Assembly (NCBI GenBank): GCA_007119395.1
Contig: SKPS01000123.1
Span: forward strand, 1-6,212
Length of the DNA stretch: 6,212 nucleotides
Direction of reading: 5' to 3'
Source of the DNA: Lentimicrobiaceae bacterium
GTDB lineage: Bacteria; Bacteroidota; Bacteroidia; Bacteroidales; SKPS01
Part shown: positions 1 to 4,869 of the stretch, piece after piece
How the letters are laid out: each line of letters starts with the position of its first letter
How positions within the stretch are numbered: position 1 is the stretch's first letter
The notes under the pieces: model-generated
What the model was told of the DNA's origin: nothing
The model's input: only the letters and a program-made list of their open reading frames with translations
Database searches by the model: none
Made by a program: the position numbers and the translations under genes

Positions 1-99
1 CAAACAATTTCTGTCGATGGCTGTTGGATTGTGTGTCGGCTGAGAAAAAAGCCGTACCTTTTTCGCCATAAAAAATGGTGGCTGAACCGCGAAGAATAA
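1..99 (+). CDS. possible C-terminal end of an upstream gene, cut by window edge
   Basis: Frame 1 is open from the first base to a TAA at 97-99, giving 32 residues rich in basic and aromatic amino acids that end in KKWWLNREE. The stop lies 17 bases before the ATG of the next gene, a spacing that would suit an operon. I do not recognise the family. The reading is weak because other frames are open here too: plus frame 3 runs to 71, and the minus strand is open from an ATG at 69 (peptide beginning MAKKVRLFSQ) and from one at 118 to the edge, so a divergent gene is also possible. Sequence left of the window would settle it. Confidence 0.3.
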   Translation, partial: QTISVDGCWIVCRLRKKPYLFRHKKWWLNREE

Positions 100-116
100 A
101 ACCAAACAGATGAATC

Positions 117-593
117 ATGGAGGTGATGAAAGAGACATCAAACCATCAGGCTGAAAGTACGGTGGTGATCAGTGCAGATACGATCAAAGGGTTATGGGAG
201 AAAACGTACAACACTTCGGGCAAGCCCGATTGGTCACACATTATCCCCTATTACGATGAGAACATCATATTCCGCGACTCCATTCAGGAGCTCAGGGGCA
301 TTGAGGCCTTTACTGCCATGACAGAGCGCTTGGCGAAACGCTCGAAAGCGTTAAACATGGAGGTGATGCGTGCGGTCATGGAGGGGAAGGTGTTGTTCAT
401 TGAGTGGGAGATGACCATCAGCTTCAAGAAGAACCCAAGCTCTGTGTTATATGGCGCCAGCAGACTTACGCTGAATGAAGAGGGCAAGATCATTGAGCAA
501 CGCGATTATTATGATCTTTGGGGTGATATCTTCGACAACATCCCCCGCTTTAACAAAATGTACAGAAGGTTTATGAAGAGAAAATTCGGTTGA
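117..593 (+). CDS. SnoaL/NTF2-like fold protein, first gene of the redox operon
   Basis: This 158-residue protein looks like a member of the SnoaL-like/nuclear transport factor 2 superfamily, small cone-shaped alpha+beta proteins that bind or transform hydrophobic small molecules. The pattern seen is: an N-terminal helix with Trp27 and Tyr31; 'YYDENIIFRDSIQELRG' around 45-61, the usual strand with the Asp and Gly turn; strands around 80-121; and 'IIEQRDYYDLW' at 126-135, the typical last strand with an R/H-D-Y motif. A basic tail (YRRFMKRKFG) ends the protein. An in-frame TGA at 111-113 bars an earlier start. ATG 117 has no Shine-Dalgarno site; ATG 126 is an alternative, but GGAGG at 119-123 is too close to serve it well. 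The SDR gene starts 10 bases downstream. Enzyme activity versus binding role cannot be decided. The fold call is fairly secure; the function is unknown. Confidence 0.8.
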   Translation: MEVMKETSNHQAESTVVISADTIKGLWEKTYNTSGKPDWSHIIPYYDENIIFRDSIQELRGIEAFTAMTERLAKRSKALNMEVMRAVMEGKVLFIEWEMTISFKKNPSSVLYGASRLTLNEEGKIIEQRDYYDLWGDIFDNIPRFNKMYRRFMKRKFG

Positions 594-603
594 TCTATCG
601 GCG

Positions 604-1608
604 ATGAAAAGAAACATAAAGAAGTACTTTCGTGAATACAAGTGGTCACATATTCTGGCCATGATCAGGAATGGTTTTTCAGCACCTGCCACCTATGACG
701 GCACCTTTTCCGGCAAGCTGGTGGTGATAACGGGTGCTACATCCGGTATAGGCTATGTCACAGCCAGGAAATATGCTGCAAAAGGTGCCAATTTGCTGTG
801 CATCAATAGAAATCCTGAAAGATCAGAGAAGCTGAAAGCTGAGATTGAGCATGAGTTTGGGGTGCGGTGTGATTTTCTGATTGCTGATTTATCAAAGCTG
901 GAGGAAGTGTTGCGTGTGTCAGGGGAGTTGCAAGGTTGGCCCGATCCATTTGATGTATTTATACACAACGCAGGTGTCTATCTTACGAAGCGTGAGTTGA
1001 CCGGTGAAGGGTTTGAAAAGACCTTTATGGTGCATTACCTGGCATCGTTTGTCATGAACTTTTTATTGATCAACAAATTGAAGGCTGAAGGGTGTTGCAG
1101 GATCATTCTGGTGGGTTCTGAGGGTCATCGTTTTGCTGTATGGGGGCTGCAACTTGATGACCTGCACTGGGAGCGTAGGCGCTATTCTGGGTTGAAGAGC
1201 TATGGTTCGGCCAAGACCGCTCAGATGCTGTCAATGCTGATATTCGACGATCATTTCAGCGGCACAGGTGTCACCATCAACTCGATGCATCCCGGGGCAG
1301 TAAAAACCGATACCGGTCAGGAGAACGGCAGGGTGTACCGGTGGTTCAAGAAGCACCTGTTCGACAAGACCCTGAAGTCACCGGATGTTTCGGCAGAGGC
1401 TTTGTACTATCTGGGTGCCGCACCCGAACTGGATGGCGTGAGTGGCAAGTTCTTCAACCTGACCACGCCGGAGATCCCGGCTCCACCCACACTAGACCGC
1501 GCAGTGGCAGAAAAACTGTGGGAAATCACCCTGGAAATGGCAGGCCTCCACTCCGATGACAAAGAGGGGGTTTCAGAGAGCAATATCCATCAATTACAAA
1601 AAGCTTGA
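604..1608 (+). CDS. short-chain dehydrogenase/reductase, retinol dehydrogenase/WWOX-like
   Basis: This is a 334-residue NAD(P)-dependent oxidoreductase of the classical SDR family. The Rossmann motif TGATSGIG lies at 43-50, Asp95 sits in the ADL segment, the NAG motif is at 122-124, and the catalytic set is Ser172 (GSEGH), Tyr200 and Lys204 (YGSAK), followed by HPG at 229-231. The stretch from GSEGH through LDDLHWE to YGSAKTAQ resembles animal retinol dehydrogenases 11-14 and WWOX, which act on lipid-like alcohols and ketones. Arg69, after the second strand, suggests NADP preference (inference). The protein is longer than a typical 250-residue SDR: about 36 residues precede the Rossmann fold, rich in Lys/Arg and aromatics (MKRNIKKYFREYKW), and may form an amphipathic membrane-contacting helix. 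It lies 10 bases after the SnoaL-like gene and 6 bases before the FAD oxidoreductase, so co-transcription is very likely. The substrate is unknown. Confidence 0.92.
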   Translation: MKRNIKKYFREYKWSHILAMIRNGFSAPATYDGTFSGKLVVITGATSGIGYVTARKYAAKGANLLCINRNPERSEKLKAEIEHEFGVRCDFLIADLSKLEEVLRVSGELQGWPDPFDVFIHNAGVYLTKRELTGEGFEKTFMVHYLASFVMNFLLINKLKAEGCCRIILVGSEGHRFAVWGLQLDDLHWERRRYSGLKSYGSAKTAQMLSMLIFDDHFSGTGVTINSMHPGAVKTDTGQENGRVYRWFKKHLFDKTLKSPDVSAEALYYLGAAPELDGVSGKFFNLTTPEIPAPPTLDRAVAEKLWEITLEMAGLHSDDKEGVSESNIHQLQKA

Positions 1609-1613
1609 GGAGA
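1607..1613 (+). promoter_or_regulatory. ribosome binding site of the FAD oxidoreductase gene
   Basis: GAGGAGA overlaps the TGA stop of the SDR gene (1606-1608) and lies just before ATG 1615. It is the clearest purine-rich Shine-Dalgarno-like site in a window where most starts lack one. The overlap with the upstream stop suggests translational coupling (inference). Spacing from the GAGG core is about 4 bases, slightly short. Confidence 0.4.
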
Positions 1614-1614
1614 C

Positions 1615-3222
1615 ATGTCTGACAACAATTATAATACTATCGTGGTGGGTGGCGGCATTGCCGGATTGACCGCAGCAGTGTATCAGGCCCGTGCCGGTCG
1701 AAAGGTGCTGCTGATCGAAAAAAATGAAGTGTGTGGCGGGCTGGTCAACACGTTCAGCAGTGATGGCTTTCGGTTTGATGCCGGCGTCAGAGCACTGCTC
1801 GATGCCGGAATCATCCTTACCATGCTGAAAGACCTGAAGATAGACCTGGATACCGTGAAAAGCCATGTCTCATTGGGCATTGGAAATGATATCATCAACA
1901 TCGACTCGATAGAGAGTCTGAAAACCTATGCTGATCTGCTCAAAAAGCACTTCCCTCAAAACAGCGAAGAGATCGATCACCTGATCAAAGTGATCAGAAA
2001 GATCATGCACCACATGGATGTGCTCTACGGAATTGAAAACCCTGTTTTTAAAGACCTGAAGCGTGACCTCCCTTTTGTCTTCAGAAAAATACTCCCCTGG
2101 TTCCCGAGGTTCCTGGTCACCGTACGAAAGATCAACAAGATGAAGGCCCCGGTAGAGACTTATCTGGAGGAGTTTATCTCAAATCCGGCATTGCGTGACA
2201 TCATTGCGCAGCATTTCTTTAAGAACACCCCTTCCTTTTTCGCGTTGAGTTACTTTTCACTGTACCTGGACTACTTCTATCCCTCCGGGGGCGTAGGAAA
2301 GCTTTCTGACGCCCTCACGCAGAAAGTCATCTTGTTTGGTGGTGAGATCAAGACCCGCACCCTGGTCACTTCGCTGGATCCGGCGTCACGAAGTGTAATC
2401 GATGCCGATGGGAATACATACCATTATGAACAGCTGATCTGGGCCGCCGACCTGAAGCGGTTGTACACCATGTCGAACACAAAAAACCTGCCACCTGCAC
2501 ACCGGGAAAAAATGGCAGCGATGACCTCAAAGCTGCTGCAACATCGGGGCGGTGATTCGGTGTTTACCCTGTTTCTACAGGTTAATTTGCCCGCAGAAAC
2601 TTTTGGTAACATTGCCCACGGCCATTTCTTCTACACCCCATCAGACAAAGGGCTGGGGGAGGTTCACCGCACGGAGCTTGACCAGCTCTTGGAAAAATTC
2701 CCGGAGGTATCTCAGGAGGAGGTGCTCACATGGCTCGACCGATATATTGGGTTGAACACCTTCGAGATCTCCATCCCCGCCCTGAAAGACCCATCCATGG
2801 CCCCGGAAGGGAAAACAGGGATGATAGTGAGCCTTCTTGCAGAATATGAGCTATTTAAGAAGATACAGGAGGCGGGTTGGCTGAAAGAGTTTACCCTGGC
2901 ATTTGAAACAAAAATGATCCAGGTGTTGAACGATTCTGTTTACCCGATGCTGCGTGACCACCTCATTGGGCAATTCTCTTTCACCCCACTCAGCATCGAA
3001 CAACGGGTAGGGAGTTCAGAAGGCGGGATCACAGGATGGGCTTTCGGAGAGTCGATGCCGGTCATTGATAAGATTCAGATTGCCGATCGTTCCGTGAACA
3101 CTCCCATCCCTCATGTGTATCAGGCAGGGCAATGGGTGTACAGCCCCGGAGGAGTCCCCATGTCAATTCTTACCGGGAAGCTGGCATCAGACAAAGTGCT
3201 GAAGAAAAAGGTGGAGCGGTGA
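1615..3222 (+). CDS. FAD-dependent oxidoreductase, phytoene desaturase/CrtISO/retinol saturase-like
   Basis: This 535-residue flavoprotein belongs to the phytoene dehydrogenase-related group (COG1233), whose members desaturate, saturate or isomerise polyene lipids. The N-terminal dinucleotide-binding fold shows G12-x-G14-x-x-G17 (VVGGGIAGLTAA) with Glu35 ending the second strand, then CGGLVNTF at 40-47 and FRFDAGVRAL at 52-61, which is the FAD contact region. YPSGGVGKLSDAL at 222-234 matches the family's 'YPxGG-x-G-x-L' signature. GSSEGGITGWAF (467-478) and VYQAGQWVYSPGGVPMSILTG (501-521, with the PGG core at 511-513) form the C-terminal FAD-binding segment. The length suits CrtI/CrtISO-like proteins. 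No signal peptide or clear membrane span is seen, though a hydrophobic aromatic part around 150-225 could form a lipid entry region (inference). It is the last gene of the three-gene set. No carotenoid synthesis gene (crtB, crtE) is visible, so a carotenoid substrate should not be assumed. Confidence 0.9.
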   Translation: MSDNNYNTIVVGGGIAGLTAAVYQARAGRKVLLIEKNEVCGGLVNTFSSDGFRFDAGVRALLDAGIILTMLKDLKIDLDTVKSHVSLGIGNDIINIDSIESLKTYADLLKKHFPQNSEEIDHLIKVIRKIMHHMDVLYGIENPVFKDLKRDLPFVFRKILPWFPRFLVTVRKINKMKAPVETYLEEFISNPALRDIIAQHFFKNTPSFFALSYFSLYLDYFYPSGGVGKLSDALTQKVILFGGEIKTRTLVTSLDPASRSVIDADGNTYHYEQLIWAADLKRLYTMSNTKNLPPAHREKMAAMTSKLLQHRGGDSVFTLFLQVNLPAETFGNIAHGHFFYTPSDKGLGEVHRTELDQLLEKFPEVSQEEVLTWLDRYIGLNTFEISIPALKDPSMAPEGKTGMIVSLLAEYELFKKIQEAGWLKEFTLAFETKMIQVLNDSVYPMLRDHLIGQFSFTPLSIEQRVGSSEGGITGWAFGESMPVIDKIQIADRSVNTPIPHVYQAGQWVYSPGGVPMSILTGKLASDKVLKKKVER

Positions 3223-3263
3223 AAGCATTATCCAACCTGATAGCCTGTGATGGGTAAGCAAGG

Positions 3264-3377
3264 ATGAGTTCAATCTCCGTTATCATTGCAGTTTCAAATG
3301 CCGAGATGATGTATATGCCTGCCGTAAACGGTAACACCTCCGCGAAAAAAGTGGTAATTTCGGCCCCTGAAAACTAA
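3264..3377 (+). CDS. possible 37-residue small ORF, unrecognised
   Basis: ATG at 3264, preceded by AAGG at 3260-3263, opens a frame of 37 codons ending in TAA at 3375-3377. The peptide begins MSSISVIIAVSNAEMMYMPA and ends in KKVVISAPEN. It fills most of the spacer between the FAD oxidoreductase gene and tadA and has no known motif. It could be a small protein, the remnant of a decayed gene, or chance. A promoter-like element overlaps its end, which counts slightly against it. Confidence 0.2.
   Translation: MSSISVIIAVSNAEMMYMPAVNGNTSAKKVVISAPEN
3355..3362 (+). promoter_or_regulatory. weak Bacteroidota -7-like element upstream of tadA
   Basis: TAATTTCG matches the Bacteroidota -7 consensus TAnnTTTG at all but one fixed position and is followed by GCCCC. 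No TTTG -33 element stands at the usual distance, so this is only a candidate. If used, transcription would start near 3370 and the 7-nt repeats at 3381-3408 would lie in the tadA leader. Confidence 0.25.
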
Positions 3378-3380
3378 TTG

Positions 3381-3408
3381 CTTCATCATTCATTCTTCAC
3401 TCTTCATA
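3381..3408 (+). repeat. four tandem 7-nt repeats just before tadA
   Basis: The units CTTCATC, ATTCATT, CTTCACT and CTTCATA follow one another without gaps. The core TTCA recurs at 3382, 3389, 3396 and 3403, an exact 7-base period. The last unit ends 5 bases before the tadA ATG. It looks like a degenerate short tandem repeat; its role, if any, is unknown. Confidence 0.6.
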
Positions 3409-3413
3409 TAAAA

Positions 3414-3848
3414 ATGTTCACTGACGAATACTACATGCGTGAAGCCCTGAAGGAGGCGGATAAGGCGTTTGCCCGCGAGGAGGTGCCTGTCGGGTCTGTG
3501 GTAGTGGCCAACAATATGATTATTGCGCGTGGTCACAACCTGACAGAGACCCTTAACGACGTAACCGCCCACGCCGAGATGCAGGCACTCACCGCAGCGT
3601 TTTCGCACCTCGGCGGTAAGTACCTGACCGACTGCACGGTATACGTCACCCTGGAGCCCTGCCCCATGTGTGCCGGAGCCCTCTTCTGGACCCGACCACA
3701 CCGAATCGTGTACGGCGCACACGACCCCAAAAACGGATACCTGAAACATAGCCCCACCTTGCTGCACCCCAAAACAGATGTCACCACCGGCGTGTTGGCA
3801 GATGAAGCAGCAACGCTCATGAGATCCTTCTTCGAAAAACGACGGTAA
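3414..3848 (+). CDS. tadA: tRNA-specific adenosine deaminase TadA
   Basis: TadA converts adenosine-34 in the anticodon of tRNA-Arg(ACG) to inosine, allowing wobble decoding. It acts as a zinc-dependent cytoplasmic homodimer. The 144-residue protein shows the full deaminase signature: TAHAEM with zinc ligand His53 and proton-shuttling Glu55, and EPCPMCAGAL with zinc ligands Cys83 and Cys86. PVGSVVV (25-31) and Asn42 (GHN) match the conserved substrate-pocket region. The C-terminal helix (ADEAATLMRSFFEKRR) is typical of the family, and the length is normal. ATG 3414 was chosen because it starts right at the conserved 'EYYMREAL' helix; an in-frame TTG at 3378 would add 12 residues encoded by the repeat tract and is not credible. 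The upstream leader is A/T-rich with no Shine-Dalgarno site. The gene appears to be transcribed alone. Cytosine or guanine deaminase is less likely given the TAHAEM/PCPMC context. Confidence 0.96.
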   Translation: MFTDEYYMREALKEADKAFAREEVPVGSVVVANNMIIARGHNLTETLNDVTAHAEMQALTAAFSHLGGKYLTDCTVYVTLEPCPMCAGALFWTRPHRIVYGAHDPKNGYLKHSPTLLHPKTDVTTGVLADEAATLMRSFFEKRR

Positions 3849-3874
3849 TACACCACTTTTTTTTGCCCCCCCTT

Positions 3875-3882
3875 TAACTTCG
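3875..3882 (+). promoter_or_regulatory. weak Bacteroidota -7-like element upstream of the lipoprotein gene
   Basis: TAACTTCG differs from TAnnTTTG at one fixed position and is followed by CCCC, as at 3355-3362. A TTTG at 3862-3865 is too close to be its -33 partner. It lies between T8-G-C7 (3857-3872) and T7 (3888-3894) homopolymer tracts. If used, the lipoprotein mRNA would have a leader of about 170 bases. Confidence 0.22.
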
Positions 3883-4032
3883 CCCCGTTTTTTTCGTCAT
3901 AGGGTGTAGATCACGGTATCGACGAGCAGGCAGGTTGTTACCAACTATTCGTTATTTCCAATGGGGAAAAGTATCGGAAAAGCACTGACAGCAATACGTT
4001 ACCAAACCACAACACAATAACAGAACATCATC

Positions 4033-4051
4033 AAAAAAAAAACCAAAAAAA
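4033..4051 (+). promoter_or_regulatory. A-rich translation leader of the lipoprotein gene
   Basis: A run of ten A (4033-4042), CC, then seven A (4045-4051) ends 7 bases before ATG 4059. There is no Shine-Dalgarno site. In Bacteroidota, unstructured A-rich leaders commonly stand in for it, so this is probably the ribosome landing site (inference from known biology of the phylum). The rest of the 3849-4058 spacer shows no gene. Confidence 0.45.
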
Positions 4052-4058
4052 CCACATC

Positions 4059-4811
4059 ATGAAAAGGAATCACTTGTTTACTTTATCGATGGCCCTTCTA
4101 ACAGCTTGTATCTGTATGTTTTACGGGTGTAAAAAAGACGACAACAACAACAACAACGGCAACGGCAATGGTAGTGAGACGTCGACAGTTAAGGATATAG
4201 ACGGAAACGAATACAAGACGGTTAAGATTGGCAATCTGTGGTGGATGTCGGAGAACCTGCGAGTGACCCAATTTACAGACGGCATTCCCATCCCTGAGAT
4301 GTCTGAAAGCAGTGACTGGACCTCCATAACAGGGCCGGCTGTGTGCTTTTATGAAAACAATAAGGAGGTCAATGAATCTCTTTACGGGGGGTTGTACAAC
4401 TGGCATGCTGTGTATACGGGCAAGCTTTGCCCTGACGGGTGGCATGTACCTACGGACGAGGAGTGGCAGCAGTTGGAGAAGCTTCTTGGCATGAGTGAGG
4501 AGGATGCGAACTCACTTGGGTGGAGGGGTAATGATGAAGGGGGCAAGCTGAAGCAGACCGGCACCGAACAGTGGATGGATCCGAACACCGGAGCCACCAA
4601 CTCTACCGGTTTTTCCGCTACTCCCGGGGGATACAGGAACCATTTTAATGGGAACTTTGGTCAGCTATCCGGTGGCGCTTTCTATTGGACGTCGAGTTTT
4701 CCGAGCATGAACTTCGCATGGTACCGGGAGCTTGGTTTCCATGAGAGCAGAATTCAACGCTCATATTATGAACACGCCTACGGCTTCTCAGTAAGGTGTG
4801 TGAAGCATTAG
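4059..4811 (+). CDS. FISUMP-domain lipoprotein, probably surface-exposed
   Basis: This is a 250-residue lipoprotein with one FISUMP domain (Fibrobacter succinogenes major paralogous domain, TIGR02145), a family of unknown function abundant in Fibrobacter and Bacteroidota. The signal peptide has a KRN n-region, a hydrophobic core (6-22) and a lipobox FYGC with the lipidated Cys24. The following KKDD (25-28) fits the Bacteroidota lipoprotein export signal K-(D/E)2, which sends lipoproteins to the outside of the outer membrane. A flexible Asn/Gly linker (29-38) leads to the domain. Conserved FISUMP features are DIDGNEYKTVKIGNLWWMSENL (46-67), GGLYNW (110-115), CPDGWHVPTDEEW (124-136), GATNSTGFSATPGGYR (178-193), YWTS (209-212) and the closing GFSVRCVKH (242-250). 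Cys124 and Cys247 could pair (inference). The gene stands alone and converges with dnaG. The molecular role is unknown; extracellular binding or adhesion is a guess. Confidence 0.93.
   Translation: MKRNHLFTLSMALLTACICMFYGCKKDDNNNNNGNGNGSETSTVKDIDGNEYKTVKIGNLWWMSENLRVTQFTDGIPIPEMSESSDWTSITGPAVCFYENNKEVNESLYGGLYNWHAVYTGKLCPDGWHVPTDEEWQQLEKLLGMSEEDANSLGWRGNDEGGKLKQTGTEQWMDPNTGATNSTGFSATPGGYRNHFNGNFGQLSGGAFYWTSSFPSMNFAWYRELGFHESRIQRSYYEHAYGFSVRCVKH
4143..4157 (+). repeat. (AAC)5 trinucleotide repeat in the lipoprotein linker
   Basis: Five pure AAC codons encode Asn29-Asn33, followed by alternating Gly and Asn codons (GGC AAC GGC AAT GGT). Slippage would add or remove whole Asn codons without a frameshift, changing linker length between the lipid anchor and the FISUMP domain. 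Confidence 0.75.
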
Positions 4812-4845
4812 TTCGAAAAACAATTCACCCTTACAGATCTGTGCT

Positions 4846-4865
4846 TGGCAAAGGGCGTGTTGCCA
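4846..4865. terminator. candidate hairpin between convergent lipoprotein and dnaG genes
   Basis: TGGCAA (4846-4851) and TTGCCA (4860-4865) form a perfect 6-bp stem around an 8-base loop, inside the 58-base convergent spacer. The plus side is followed only by GTGTTT, so a strong U-tract is lacking. On the minus side, T-rich DNA follows only about 25 bases later. A weak bidirectional terminator is plausible. A perfect 10-base palindrome, ACAGATCTGT (4833-4842), lies next to it. Confidence 0.35.
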
Positions 4866-4869
4866 GTGT

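Noticed and set aside
44..64. GAAAAA...TTTTTC inverted repeat, overlapping TACCTTTT as a -7-like box
   Set aside because: The stem is almost entirely A-T and weak, and TACCTTTT lacks the closing G of TAnnTTTG; a possible ATTG partner at 28-31 is too poor to call a promoter.
3219..3257. 12-codon GTG frame overlapping the end of the FAD oxidoreductase gene
   Set aside because: Too short, with no supporting signal beyond the GTGA overlap.
3378..3413. TTG start extending tadA by 12 residues
   Set aside because: The added residues are encoded by the 7-nt repeat tract, and TadA proteins normally begin at the helix that follows ATG 3414.
3390..3767. 125-codon open frame on the minus strand across tadA
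   Set aside because: It overlaps the conserved zinc motifs of tadA on the opposite strand and resembles no family.
4098..4445. 115-codon minus-strand frame with a Val-rich run across the lipoprotein gene
   Set aside because: The Val run is only the complement of the Asn codon repeat, so this is a shadow of the lipoprotein gene.
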